Assembly (NCBI RefSeq): GCF_001659605.2
Contig: NC_035164.2
Location: 707,001-771,000, forward strand
Direction of reading: 5' to 3'
DNA: 64,000 bases
Source: Manihot esculenta
Lineage: Eukaryota > Streptophyta > Magnoliopsida > Malpighiales > Euphorbiaceae
Shown here: in pieces, positions 1 through 12,493 of the stretch
Position numbering within the stretch: the stretch's first letter is position 1
Layout: each line of letters begins with the position of its first letter
Program-made: the position numbers and the translations under genes
The notes under the pieces: generated by a model
The model's input: only the letters and a program-made list of their open reading frames with translations
Databases searched by the model: none
What the model was told of the DNA's origin: nothing

Positions 1-264
1 TAAGCTAGAAGGAGCTTCTTTGTCCGGTTTTAGTTCTTTTCTAGGTTTGGATTTTCACTTGTTTAAGTTTTTGTTAGTTGTAAAACTACAGTTTTTGCGT
101 GCTCTTCTTTTTTGTTGGTCTACAATAAACTAGAAGAACTGGGCTGTGGTTCTAATGCAATTGAGGGTTTTCAGTGTTTGGAAAAACTATGAAATTTGAT
201 ACCTTTCTGGGTTTTTAGCGAAAAAAGCCGAAGGAGCTGTTTGGGTTTGTACAATCGAAGGAGG

Positions 265-955
265 ATGATTGCGGAGAAACCCAGTTGGGTTAGGCATGAG
301 GGAATGCAGATTTTCTCCATTGACATTCAACCTGGTGGTCTCAGGTTTGCTACTGGTGGAGGTGACCACAAGGTATGCTCCTCATCTCTAAAATTCTCTG
401 CTTGTTGCCAAAAAATGCACGAAAAGTTCTAATATAATTCTTAGACTTAACATTCTTGTTTGGAATCAAAAGATCCCACAGGAATTCAATTCAATTCAAT
501 TCATTTCTTTTCTATCACATTTCTTGTTTGAAATGTAAGAATTCATTTCTTTTTTAACTCACAAAATTTTCATTTTTAAAGAAAATGAAATTATGCATAA
601 TTTTGGTAGATTTATTTGAATTCTTTTCTTGCAAAATGAATCATGTCAAACGAGGGATAAGAGGAAACAAAAACATAGCTTAATTTTGCACAATGCCACC
701 GGTGGGTTTAGTTGATCGACGTTTTGCCTTCTTTATTCCTGTTTTGGTTGCTTAGAAAATTAAACATCGGAGCAATTCAAAATTTCATGATGCAATTCTA
801 ACTTGGACGAGTGCACTGCTACTATTTGTTTTATCTTGTAGTATCTCTCTCGTAGAACTTTCCTCTAGGGGAATGTACGAGTCATAAATATCTCTGTTTG
901 AAATAGTGTTGCTTCTTGAAGTTTAAACATAATCATTGACTGAAATGCATTTTCT

Positions 956-989
<34 letters not shown>

Positions 990-3900
990 TGCACATATAT
1001 GTTGTAATCCTTTGGGTTTCATTTGTAATTATTTCTTTGCATTTACTTGTTTTATTTTGTAACGTTTGAATTAGGCAATTGTTTTGGCAAATTTATAGAA
1101 ACAGTTGTATGCTTGCTGACTGGAGTTAAATGCTTGCTGAAAGGAGTTAAACCTATTTAAGAAATTGCAATATAAGAATTAAATTCTTAATGGAATTGGT
1201 TCTAATAATATAAAAGCACAGGAGATTATGCTGAAGTTGCTGAGCAGGAAAGTTTATCTTTTTTGGACTTTTAATGGAGCCTTGCTATAATTTCTTTTCC
1301 TTCATTTCAAATCTTTTCCTTTTGATTGTGTTAAAAGTTCTATGATTTGCATGTTAAAGATTTTAATGCTTGATACATGTAGTTGTGAGTACTAAAATAT
1401 TACTTGCGAAGTGAGAGCGATTCATTATACATTTAGGAGAAAGCTGTAATTTATTATGTGATATGTTCAAAGAAACTATAGATGTCTTTATTGGTTGTTC
1501 TACAATCTATCCACAAAATTTTCAACAATGAATTATCAAAAAACTTTACAATCAATTCCAGTGGCTATTTGTGGACAGATCACTGCTGACTGTAGCTAGC
1601 AAACAAAATAATGTTACATTTATCAAATGGTGTCATATGATCTATTATCCTCAAAAGAACTATAGCAGATTTTTTTTCTCCTTAATCAAATGCAGGTTAG
1701 GATATGGAATATGAAATCTGTTAGCAGAGACTTGGAAAATAATGAACCAACGCAAAGGCTTCTTGCAACGCTCCGAGATCACTTTGGATCTGTCAACTGT
1801 GTTAGGTGGGCTAAGCATGGCCGGTATGTTGCATCAGGGTCTGATGATCAGGTGATTTTAGTTCATGAAAGGAAGCCTGGTTCAGGTACCACTGAGTTTG
1901 GCAGCGGAGAGCCACCGGATGTTGAGAACTGGAAGGTTGCAATGACTTTGAGAGGGCACACTGCAGACGTGGTAATAGAATATATTGGGATGCTTGAGCA
2001 CTAGTTAAAAGAGAATTCTTTCAATCTTACACTTTGTTTTGAGTATTTCGCTGTGTATATCCTTTATATTTTAGTGCTATCATATTTTTTCAGACGGATA
2101 AACTTTTGCGACTTTTGTAGATGTGTCCCCTATAAGTTTGACTCTCATCTATATGCATAGGACTTAAACAGATGACAAAAAAAATGTTTTTATTTTTGTT
2201 GCTTTATATGATGCTAATCTATGATTGCCCTTCTGGGTATCGTCTAACTAAGGAGTTGTTTTCCATGCTTGAAGTAGGTGGATCTTAATTGGTCACCAGA
2301 TGACTCCATATTGGCTAGTGGGAGTTTGGACAACACTGTCCATATTTGGAATATGAGCAATGGCATTTGCACTGCCGTTCTTAGAGGTCACTCTAGCCTG
2401 GTTAAAGGAGTAGCTTGGGATCCTATTGGCTCCTTCATAGCAAGTCAATCTGATGATAAGACAGTTATCATATGGCGGACAAGCGACTGGAGTCTGGCCC
2501 ACAGAACAGATGGCCACTGGGCAAAATCAGTATGTTTTTCCTTTGTTTATAAATTTCAATTTATTCACTTGGGTTTTTACATACTAACTGGAGTGTATTT
2601 TCCAGCTTGGTTCTACATTTTTCAGGCGGCTTGGATGGTCTCCTTGTGGTCATTTCATAACCACCACTCATGGTTTCCAGAAGCCAAGGCATTCTGCACC
2701 TGTTCTAGAGAGAGGGGAATGGGCTGCCACGTTTGATTTTTTAGGACACAATGCCCCCATTATTGTGGTGAAATTTAACCATTCCATGTTTAGAAGGAAT
2801 TTTGCTAATTCTCAGGAAGTGAAAGCTGCACCAGTTGGATGGGCAAATGGGGCATCTAAGATTGGAGGGAAAGAATCACAGCCTTATAACGTTATTGCTA
2901 TTGGGAGTCAGGATCGCACTATAACTGTATGGACAACTGCAAGTCCACGTCCTCTTTTTGTGGCAAAGCATTTCTTTACTCAGAGTGTTGTAGATTTGTC
3001 ATGGTAACTTCCCTAAAAAACATATGAATGTTTTGGTTATAATTTATATACTTGATGCGTTGTTATTCTCACCTTTTTATTCCCATCTCTACAATTCTCT
3101 TTTATATATTGTCTTTATCTTCTTTTGGGACAGGAGTCCTGATGGGTATTCACTATTTGCCTGTTCCTTGGATGGGACAGTTGCTACTTTCCACTTTGAC
3201 ATGAAAGAGCTAGGACATAGGTTGAGTGACGCTGAGCTGGATGAGCTAAAGAGAAGTCGTTATGGTGATGTCAGAGGTCGACAGGCAAACTTGGCGGAGA
3301 GCCCAGCACAATTATTGCTTGAAGCAGCTTCAGCCAAGCAGACAGCAGCCAAAAAAGTAGTGCCAGATATTCAACAAAATCAGATGCCTGTGAAATCTTC
3401 TGTTGACTTGGGGGTGACAACAAAGGCTTCTGAGCAAGTTGAGGATGCAAAAAAGGGTGGGGGAGCTGCTGGCAATGGCAAGAATAAAGTGGCAAGTTCT
3501 GCTCCAATTTCGAGTCCTGTGAAACAAAGAGAATACAGGCGTCCTGATGGCAGAAAGAGGATAATTCCAGAAGCAGTAGGTTTGCCCAATCAGCAAGAAG
3601 GAATTACTGGTGGAGTCCAGTCTCAAGCACTTGACTTCCCTCTTGTGGCATGTAATAATGGAAGGGATGAAAATGGGGTAATTCCTGCTGATGGTGGCTT
3701 GCGAGAAGGTTATCTGAGGGGAACATTTGGCAGAAGCTCTGATTCAAAAGATCGATCTGGGATCACTGCAAGGGCCACCATCACAGATAGCTTGGTCATT
3801 GAGAAGGTTCTGGGCTCTTCAGGAAGAGATGGTAGCATCAACGTGGAGCAGTCTGGAAGTGTGAAGGCATCCAGTTCCTCCACTGCATATACTACGCCTC

Positions 3901-6900
3901 TTTCAATTAGGGTATTTGATAAAAAAGTGGGGGAAGATACTGTACCAATTTGCTTGGAAGCTCGTCCTAGAGAGCATACTGTAAATGACATTATTGGGGT
4001 GGGAAATACCTGTATGATGAAAGAAACTGAAATTGTTTGCACAAGGGGTGCTCAAACTCTTTGGTCGGATAGGATCTCTGGAAAAGTCACAGTTTTAGCT
4101 GGAAATGCAAACTTCTGGGCTGTTGGGTGTGAGGATGGATGTCTGCAGGTGAGAAATAGTCTTTCTCAAAGTAATCTATATTTCTTAAATGGGTAAGCTT
4201 TATTTTTGAACTGTTTTTAGAGCCAAGTAAAGAAGGAAAAAGAAAAAGAGTATAAATTTTTACGAATTTGCAATATGAAAAAGAATTTGTTCACAATTGT
4301 AATCAAATTACAGGAGTGTTGCAGAAAGTAGCCAGTAATGATTGGTTGTTTTAGAACCCTATTTTTAATATGATTGCAAGTACCATAGGCTGCTGGCTGC
4401 CCTAAATCAATTGGGGACATCATTATGCCCCTTCAAAAGAACAAAAGGCACAGAGGTTTCAAAAAATTGTTGAGAGTGAATGCTGATTGATGAGCATGTT
4501 CTTTGTAAGATCAATTGATCTGCCAATAAGAAATGTACCTTGAGGGTGACATGGCCTCCGCTAAGGTATTGGGTTTTTGTTAGACAATTTCACCAAGTGG
4601 AAAAAGTTAGTAGCCTCTAAGGGAAATCTGTAATATACAGGGAATTGGATTTTGGGAATGCGGATTTGGGGTATCAGCTTGGAACTGAAAATCAAAGCTT
4701 AAGCTTCCCTGTAATCCGTCCACAGTTCCTTACTGTTTGATGGATTTGGTTCTGGTCAAATTCCACTAAACACAGCATTTTGAGAGTTCTATTTAGTCAG
4801 ATGCCTCTTGCCATCTCACTTCCAATTAGAAAACTTGTAGTGCTTAAAATGTGTATTCATGTTTTTATATGTTTTTTCTTTTAATACGTTGCTGGCCAGT
4901 ACAATTCAAAATGGTGTTTTAATTCAGATTCAAATTATCATGTAAGTGACAGAAAGGTAATCGAACATTCTCAACATTGTGATCGAGCATTATAACTTGT
5001 AGCATAACCTTTTTGTTTATGATTTGAAAAGGTTTACACAAAGTGCGGTAGGCGTGCCATGCCAACTATGATGATGGGATCTGCAGCAACCTTTATAGAT
5101 TGTGACGAGTGCTGGAAATTGTTACTGGTAACAAGGAAGGGATTGTTATATGTATGGGATTTACTCAACCAGAACTGTCTTATTCAGGATTCATTGTCCT
5201 CTCTAGTTGCTTCAGATCCAAACTCGTCTGCAAAAGGTTAGATATGTTGTGAAATCTTCGTGTCCCACTGCTAATATCTTTTGTAGTAATGAGTTCACAG
5301 CCCAGAACATCTTGTTTGGTGGGGTGCCAATTCTGTGTCCATTTTCTGATTTTTTATTGTAATTTCAGGAATAATTAAAGTTATATCTGCAAAGTTGTCA
5401 AAATCTGGTTCTCCTCTTGTTGTTTTGGCCACACGCCATGCCTTCCTGTTCAACATGAATCTTATGTGTTGGCTGAGAGTGGCAGATGACTGCTTCCCTG
5501 CTTCAAATTTTTCTAGCTCCTGGAATTTGGGTTCAATTCAGAGTGGTGAGTTGGCTGCATTACAGGTGGATGTTAGGAAATATTTGGCCAGAAAACCAGG
5601 TTGGAGCAGGTATTTATCTAACCTTTGATTGACAAAGTTGGATTTTAAAAGATCTATATCTTAGATTCCATAAGCATACTGAGAAGAGATAGTAACATAG
5701 AAGCCTTAATGAAATTATCCTGTACTGCTTTATGGAAAAAATTTGAATGAAACTAAGTTATTTTTTCCTTTCTTGTTATCTTCGACTTTTATGATATCTC
5801 TGCTTGTGGATATTAATTCTCAAAACTTCAAGTTTCTGGTTAAAATAACTTGCTTCTAGAGCTTTAGCTGTTATGTGTTTTACAGGGTGACAGATGATGG
5901 AGTGCAGACACGAGCTCATTTAGAGGCTCAGCTGGCATCCTCTCTGGCTTTGAAGTCCCCAAATGAATATCGCCAGTGCCTTCTGTCATACATACGCTTC
6001 TTAGCTAGGTTTTCATCTGACCCTTTTGCATTTCAATTTTCCGCTGATGCATGTATTAATGATGCAAATGAGCATTTAATCGAGTGAATTGATGCATCTA
6101 TAAATTTGTTTAGGAAAAGAAAAATGTATAAGAAAATGACAAAAAAATTCGTTTGCAGAGAAGCGGATGAGTCTCGATTGCGAGAGGTCTGTGAAAGTTT
6201 TCTTGGACCTCCTACTGGGATGGCTGAATCTACATCTTCAGATGCAAAGAATTTGGCTTGGGATCCTTGTGTGCTTGTAAGGCTTACTTTACATCTTCTA
6301 TTAATGGATAACGTGCATTTCTAAGCATTCAAGTTATACGATGGGGTTCTGCAATATTTGTTTTGTTATTGTTGTTAATAGCATGTGATCCAAGAGTTTT
6401 GCAATAGTCATTTGCTTCAAATACCATCTCTTCCTCTTTGTCAAGTTTTAGTTAGATTGGGTTTATTCTTGTTTGTTTTTTCACTCTGGACAGCACCTTC
6501 CCCCCCCCCCCCCCCCCCCTTACCTAACATCGAGTAAAAAATGGGTTTGTCTGAGTCACTGTTCTGCACTTTGCAGGGAGTGAAAAAACATAAACTCTTG
6601 AGAGAAGATATTCTTCCTTCGATGGCATCAAATAGAAAAGTTCAGCGTTTACTCAACGAATTCATGGATCTCCTGTCTGAATACGAAAGTACTGAAATTA
6701 ACCTCGATAAAAAGAATTCAACGCAACCAGCAACATCCCAACCTGAAACCAATCAAATGAATATTGATCAGTCTGCAACAGATCAAGAGAGCACTCCACC
6801 ACTGACAGATCAAACAAACTCTGCTTTACAAGCAACAGGTCAGAAGGGCTCTATCCCCATCACAGTAAATGAAACCAGCTCTACTCCACTAGCCAGTGAT

Positions 6901-6972
6901 CAAGTGGATTCGGGACAGATATTGACAGATCAAGTTATTCCGGACTCACCAGCTACAGATACTGGTTCTTAA
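265..6972 (+). CDS. HIRA: HIRA histone chaperone (WD40 protein), 10 exons
   Basis: Exons read from GT-AG sites and conserved protein: 265-372, 1696-1971, 2278-2529, 2606-3003, 3134-4148, 5032-5236, 5369-5609, 5886-6083, 6159-6276, 6577-6972. They total 3207 nt with consistent phases, giving 1068 aa, close to plant HIRA. The start [20 protein letters not shown] is the conserved plant HIRA N-terminus; an in-frame ATG at 196 was not used. WD40 repeats fill about residues 1-350 (for example [11 protein letters not shown] and [10 protein letters not shown]). Near residue 480 is [11 protein letters not shown], matching the R-[RK]-I-x-P B-domain motif that binds ASF1. The C-terminal HIRA domain contains [20 protein letters not shown] and [12 protein letters not shown]. 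Known role of the family: with ASF1, UBN and CABIN1-like partners it deposits histone H3.3 in the nucleus independently of replication. The last ~100 residues are a Q/T/S/D-rich tail with recurring 'TDQ' units and look lineage-specific. No frameshift or stop is seen. Confidence 0.95.
963..989. repeat. (CA)n microsatellite in HIRA intron 1
   Basis: An uninterrupted CA run of about 13 units lies in the 1323-bp first intron (373-1695). The rest of that intron is AT-rich with no coding signal that I can see. Confidence 0.95.
6500..6519. repeat. 20-base poly-C tract in HIRA intron 9
   Basis: A run of 20 C lies about 57 bases upstream of the exon 10 acceptor (AG at 6575-6576). Pure C tracts this long are rare in AT-rich plant introns. 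It could also be a length-uncertain assembly site. Confidence 0.9.
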
Positions 6973-7678
6973 ATGCAACCTCTTGAGTTCTGACCAATAG
7001 GATTTATCTCAAAAAAAAAAAAAGGTTTAGCAGGCAATGGTGCGGTGCACCATAAGTGGATACAGGTGCATGCATGTCACCATCAATGGCTTCCTTCCAC
7101 AGAGACTTTCCAAGGTGTTTGCAACGAGGAATTCTTCGCATGCGAGTATATCTGGTGCGCATGTCTTTAGTCATTCATTGCAGTTGCTCATGGAAATGGT
7201 AACAGATAAATCTCACTGTTAAATTTAGCTAATGGACATTTTGTATGACTTGCCAACTATAGCTTTTGTAATCAATTTGGTGAACGCTTTGCTATTTTCT
7301 TGTACAATATCATGCAGATTATGAATTAAAATTCAGATGTTTCAACAGCATTCATCTTCATCTGTTTCTGCAGACAATATGAAAAGTATGCTTCTCTTTT
7401 GTTGTTGTTCACAAGTTGGGCATCAGAATTGTTTCATGGGTGACCAAACTGGCTTAACTCTTTTGGTTGTTTAGAAATTAATGAGCCTGAGAGATTGGTT
7501 GCTGGTGCTAGGAATGGGCCCATGTTAATGTTAAGATTGTAGGAAGATGAAGATGGAGTTTGCAAAATAGTGTTAATGTTATGTTGCTGTCCATGTTGTA
7601 ATAATGATTCGGTGACCTGTCCTTTTTCCTCGTTAAACAGTAGTCCACTTCTACTGGACAAGTTTGCAAAAAATATTA
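6973..7678 (+). other. HIRA 3' untranslated region and 3' flank
   Basis: No convincing gene is seen. The sequence follows the HIRA stop, contains an A13 run near 7012-7024, and becomes AT-rich before the foldback element. The short ORFs here (around 7037-7222 and 7570-7770) match no recognised protein. The polyadenylation site cannot be placed with confidence. Confidence 0.6.
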
Positions 7679-7780
7679 TATATTTTTGGGCTTTTTACTT
7701 ATTCAAGTTAAAAAAAAAAAAAAATTCTCAAACCTTGGTTCAGAAAATTTTTTTTCCGAAATCAGGGTGAAAATGGACTC

Positions 7781-7920
7781 TACCGCGCTTTAAAAGCGCG
7801 GTAGACCTTACCGCACTCATAGAGTGCGGTAGAAGAAAAAAAAAAAAAAAAAAACATTTCCGTACATTACCGCACTTTTAAAGTGCGGTAATGTATTACC
7901 GCACATTTCAAGTGCGGTAT
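7781..7920. repeat. Cluster of four short palindromes, left arm of foldback
   Basis: Four hairpin-forming units occur in 140 bp: 7781-7803 (TACCGCGC stem), 7809-7831 (TACCGCAC stem), 7866-7892 and 7895-7919 (TTACCGCAC stems). All share ACCGC…GCGGT arms around a short A/T or CATAG loop. The same cluster recurs inverted in the right arm. Confidence 0.92.
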
Positions 7921-9225
7921 TCCGCACTTTTACTTTTTATTTTTATTTAATTAATATTATATTATATTTTATTTATTTAATTATTTATTAAATTTATATA
8001 AATATAATTATAAAAATTATATTAATATTAATTATTTATAATATAATATTATATTTATTTTATTAGTTATATAATTTAATTAATTATATATTAAATTTAT
8101 ATAAATATAATTATAAAAATTATATTAATATTATTATAAATATTAATTATTTTATTTTATTTATAATATAACATTATATTTTTTATTTTATTTTATTTTA
8201 TTTTATTTTATTTTATTTTATTTTATTATAAAAATCTAAAAATTTATTTTTTTTGAAATGAGAAATCTAAAAATTTATATAATTAATGGCACCTATAATA
8301 AATATTTATAAATAAATTATAATAAAAATAATAAAATAGACTAATAAATATGAAAAATATAATATTTTATTATAAATAAATAAATTTATTTATAATAAAA
8401 AAATTTATTTTTATATTTGTCATTCCTTAAAATTTAAAATTTAATTTTAAATATATACATATATTTTTTTGAAAAAAATAAGTTTCTTTTAATTTTAAAA
8501 TTTACCCATCAGATCTAATCGGATCGAATAGTATCTAAAATTCTTTATTTTCGATTATCTAATAAATAACTTAACACCAAGGATTTTGGATACTATTCAA
8601 TCCGATTAGCTCCGATGGGTAGATTTCAAAATTAAAAAAAACTTATTTTCTTTAAAAAAAAATATGTATATATTCAAAATTAAATTTTGAATTTTAAGGA
8701 ATGACAAATATGAAAATAAATCTTTTTATTATAAATAAATTAATTTATTTATAATAAAATATTATATCTTTCATATTTATTATTCTATTTTATTATTTTT
8801 ATTATAATTAATTTATAAATATTTAATTTTTGAAACACTAATAGATTTTAAATTTTTTTTAACTTTAAAATAATAAAAAGTCTGAAATTTTTTTATAGGT
8901 ACCATTAATTATATAATTTTTTAGATTTTTATAATAAAAAATAATAAAATAAAATAAAATAAAAAAATATAATGTTATATTATAAATAAATTAAAATAAT
9001 TAATATTTATAATAATATTAATATAATTTTTATAATTATATTTATATAAATTTAATATATAATTAATTAAATTATATAACTAATAAAATAAATATAATAT
9101 TATATTATAAATAATTAATATTAATATAATTTTTATAATTATATTTATATAAATTTAATAAATAATTAAATTAATAAAATATAATATAATATTAATTAAA
9201 TAAAAATAAAAATTAAAAGTGCGGA

Positions 9226-9367
9226 ATACCGCACTTGAAATGTGCGGTAATACATTACCGCACTTTAAAAGTGCGGTAATGTACAGAAATGTTTTTTTTT
9301 TTTTTTTTTTTTCTTCTACCGCACTCTATGAGTGCGGTAAGGTCTACCGCGCTTTTAAAGCGCGGTA
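9226..9367. repeat. Cluster of four short palindromes, right arm of foldback
   Basis: Mirror copy of the left-arm cluster, with units that include 9317-9339 and 9345-9367, in reversed order. The stems are conserved between arms while the A/T flanks have drifted. Confidence 0.92.
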
Positions 9368-9469
9368 GAGTCCATTTTCACCCTGGTTTCGGAAAAAAAA
9401 ATTTCTGAACCAAGGTTTGAGAATTTTTTTTTTTTTTCAACTTGAATAAGTAAAAAGCCCTATATTTTT

Positions 9470-9619
9470 CAAGTTTCTTTTTCATGCTTTTATGACGAAA
9501 AGCCAGAACTTTATTTCTGATCTACATCCAATTTTAAAATTGATATTTGCAATCATCGGTGGAAAATTTTCACAACAATTTAGTTCTGTCCGTAACTCTA
9601 GTATGTGCGTTCTATCAGA

Positions 9620-9663
<44 letters not shown>

Positions 9664-10224
9664 GTGTTTGGGATCATATTTATAGGACTTTTTTTTTTAA
9701 TATTCAATCTTTTATTTTGCATTTCAATTTGTATATTAATTGTGAAGTTTTCATAATCATTAAATATGAAGTAATTTTTTTTATATAATTTTATATAAAA
9801 TTTATTTTATATAATCCTTAGGAAGAGAGATATAGAAAATTTTCCCATTAAAGGCAATGTAGAAAACACACAAGTATACATTTTCACTACTTATATACAT
9901 GGATTCAACTAATAAATTTATTTCATAATGATAAATTAATTTATTTTTGAGATTTAAAACTTTATTTGTTATAAAAACAATATTTTTCAGAAAAATATTT
10001 TCATTTTTTTTTTTTATGTTTGAAACACTAAAAAAATTAATCAATAAAAAAAATTTCTAAGTAGAAATTAAATTATTTTTTAAAAAATATTTTTTTAAAA
10101 AAAATAAAAAGTCATTTTCGAGAATCTTATTAAAATCTCATTATATAAATGTATTATTATATATTATTTTTTAAATTATATTAAATAATAAAAAATAAAT
10201 TATTTTATTAAAAATATTAAAAAA
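9470..10224. other. AT-rich intergenic DNA with a T34 run
   Basis: No gene is seen. A 34-base T tract occupies 9625-9658 and creates an artefactual phenylalanine-rich ORF (9492-9788). The remainder is low-complexity AT sequence. Confidence 0.7.
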
Positions 10225-11140
10225 TTACTTTATTTTTTTCCTTAATATATAACATAATTAACAGATTCGTCCTTTTATTTTTAAAATTCAACACTTTAAT
10301 TTCATTAAAATTAGATATACCTTTATAAAAAAATACTATTAATAACAGAAAAAATTATCAAACTATATTTTTTAAATCCAACACTTTAATTTTTAAAATG
10401 TGATTCGGTTAAAATACAAGAAAGTGATTCGGTTAAAATACAAGGAAGAGAATTTTAAACTCAATCTTCAAAAACAAATAAAATTTTAATAAATTTAAAA
10501 TTTAATTTGAATAAATATAATAAAAATTAAATATATAAAATTTAAATTGTTAAAATAAAAAATTAAAACTCGATTGCTTTTGTGATGACACTCACTGTCG
10601 ATCATTGTTCACCGTTTGAAAAATGTGTTAAAACGTTTCTAACATTTTAAAATTTCTGCTAATTAGCCTTTCCATTAATTTTAGTCATTAAATATTATAA
10701 AAAAATTTAAAATACTCATAATACGGAGATATTAATTAGTAAATTTTTTAATAATTTAAAAGATCAACTAATAAATTTTTCAAAATTATAGGGACTAAAT
10801 AATAAAATGCTTAACAATAAAATTAACGAAAGGACTAATTAGTAGACTTTTTAAAATGTCAATGATATTTTAATATATTTTTCAAAATCAAGAAATTAAC
10901 TAGCGAGTTTTTCTATATTATAGGAACTAAATAATAATTTTTTTAATTATTATTGATAAATATATGTTTGAGATTATATTTATTCTCTTTCTTTTAACCA
11001 CACGTAAATTATTGACTTAACAGAAATTTTTTATAGAAGAATCTTGAATTTTGATAAAATTAAATATAAAAAAATATCGAGTTCTAAAAATAAAGAGATA
11101 AATTCGTTAATTATACTATAATTCAAGGATTAAAAAGTAA
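10225..11140. mobile_element. Degenerate terminal-inverted-repeat element, about 0.9 kb
   Basis: The first ~110 bp (from TTACTTTATT at 10225) match, with mismatches, the reverse complement of the last ~110 bp (ending AAAAAGTAA at 11140). Shared pieces include ATAATTAAC, CTTTATTTTTA and TCAAAATT-like blocks. The interior holds degenerate repeats of the type 'gggactaaataat'. There is no ORF and no clear target duplication, so this is an old non-autonomous DNA transposon of uncertain superfamily. Confidence 0.5.
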
Positions 11141-11656
11141 GTTTTCATATTTAAACATTATATATAAAAAATATAAAAAAGTATTTTTAAATACATATTA
11201 TTTTTCAAAAATAAATGTAACCTTAAATTTATATTACAACTAATATAATTTTTCTTTAAAAAAAAAAAAAAGTTGACTATCGGACTACAAATCCAAACAT
11301 AAACTTAATAATTCCTTCACTTGAGGGCCATGGATATCACTTGCAGAAGCAAAACAGATTAAACTCATCAACCGAAGGATCTTTGCAAACTGATAATACG
11401 TCAGCCTTTTTCTGAAGAATGAAATAAATTATTAATTATTATTATAGTCCAAAGCCTATTAAATTCCGAATTATATTCATAGAATTTATAATATAAAAAT
11501 AAAAAAATCATTTTTAAATTTTAAACATCTCTTTAAGACTATTTCCTTTTCACCTATAACTCTTCTTATGCTTACGACCAAAAAAAATAAATTATTTTAT
11601 TGAAAAATATTTTCTATAAATATATTAATTATCCTCTATAAATGGAGTATTTATTG
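11141..11656. other. AT-rich intergenic DNA
   Basis: No gene, RNA or recognisable repeat is seen apart from the sequence leading into the copia target duplication TATAA (11657-11661). Confidence 0.6.
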
Positions 11657-11661
11657 TATAA

Positions 11662-11920
11662 TATTAAGATATGCAGCCTAATAATATAGTTTGAACGGTA
11701 CACTATACTCCATAATCGCGAATTATTTTATCTTTTATATTTTTTTCTGAGCATATAAATATGTAATATTCTTTTAATGTATTGTTCAAAAAAATTCACA
11801 GAAAAATAAAAAAATTTTAGCCACTGTGAACGTAGTCAAATTGGTGAACCACGTTAAATCTGTATGTTGATTTTTCTTCATACTTATTTTTGAAATTGTG
11901 TAATTGTTTGATTCTTAACA
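11662..11920 (+). repeat. Copia 5' LTR
   Basis: 259 bp, aligning along its length with the 3' LTR at 42055-42315 but strongly diverged. It starts TATTAAGATATG where the 3' copy has TGTTAAGATATG, so the terminal TG is mutated. It ends …CTTAACA and is followed by ACTGGTATCAG, the primer-binding site. Confidence 0.82.
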
Positions 11921-11965
11921 ACTGGTATCAGGACTTTTTGGTTCGTATCAAAATAATCTGAAAAG

Positions 11966-12493
11966 ATGATAGAAAATCCAAAGGTTCGAATTGAGAAGTT
12001 TGATGGAACCGATTTTAGTTTCTGAAAGATACAGATTGAAGATTATCTGTATCAGAATAACCTCCATGAACCTCTGTTAAGAGAGAAGTAAGAAACTATG
12101 GAACAAAAAGTTTGAGATCTGAAGTATCGGAAGGTATTAGGGTTGATTCGTTTGACGTTAGCAAAAAACGTTGCCTTTAACATCATTAAGGAGACAATGA
12201 CTGCAGGATTGCTGGCAGTTCTGGCGAACATGTATGAGAAACTGTCGGCCGTTAACAAGATATATATGATGTGTCATTTGTTTAATTTGAGGATGTCTGA
12301 AAGTGAATTTATCATGGAGCGTATTAACGAATTTAATATGATCATCAATCAATTAAGCTCTGTCAAGATTAATTTTGATGATGAGATTAGAGCCTTAATT
12401 TTATTGTCCTCTCTACCTAAATTGTGGGATACTGTTGTTTCCACAATTAACAGTTCACGTGGGTCTTAAAAGTTAAAGTTTGATGAAGTCCGA
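11966..12493 (+). pseudogene. Copia gag, N-terminal part (broken)
   Basis: Translation from the ATG at 11966 gives a Tnt1-type gag start (VRIEKFDGTDF, then IEDYLYQNNLHEPL) with an in-frame TGA where Trp is expected and a TAA soon after. A longer open stretch at 12143-12469 encodes the UBN2-type gag core (LFNLRMSES…INEFNMIINQLSS). The reading then runs into the family-A insertion at 12494 and resumes at 36378 after the duplicated TCCGA. Confidence 0.85.

Larger units (their letters stand above)
7688..9460. mobile_element. Foldback/MULE-type non-autonomous DNA element, 1773 bp, near-complete inverted repeat
   Basis: The element starts GGGCTTTTTACTTATTCAAG and ends with the reverse complement (…AAGTAAAAAGCCC). 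Both flanks carry the 9-bp duplication TATATTTTT (7679-7687 and 9461-9469), the length typical of Mutator-like elements. The left arm (7688-8545) and right arm (8579-9460) pair along nearly their whole length around a loop of about 33 bases. The main difference is a short extra segment in the right arm around 8830-8890. Apart from the GC-rich palindrome clusters near each end the arms are extremely AT-rich, with a (TTTTA)n run at 8181-8227. No ORF or transposase is present, so movement would need a transposase from elsewhere. A transcript through it would form a hairpin of about 860 bp. MULE assignment rests on duplication length and long TIRs only. Confidence 0.85.

Noticed and set aside
3271..4042. 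- strand ORFs opposite HIRA exon 5
   Set aside because: Shadow frames of a long coding exon; no recognised domain.
6084..6158. Continuous reading from HIRA exon 8 to exon 9 without an intron
   Set aside because: The frame meets TGA right after the conserved end. Splicing at GA|GTGAAT to GCAG|AGAAG restores the conserved DESRLRE frame.
9492..9788. + strand ORF of 98 codons
   Set aside because: Driven by the T34 tract (poly-Phe), in AT-rich DNA without family similarity.
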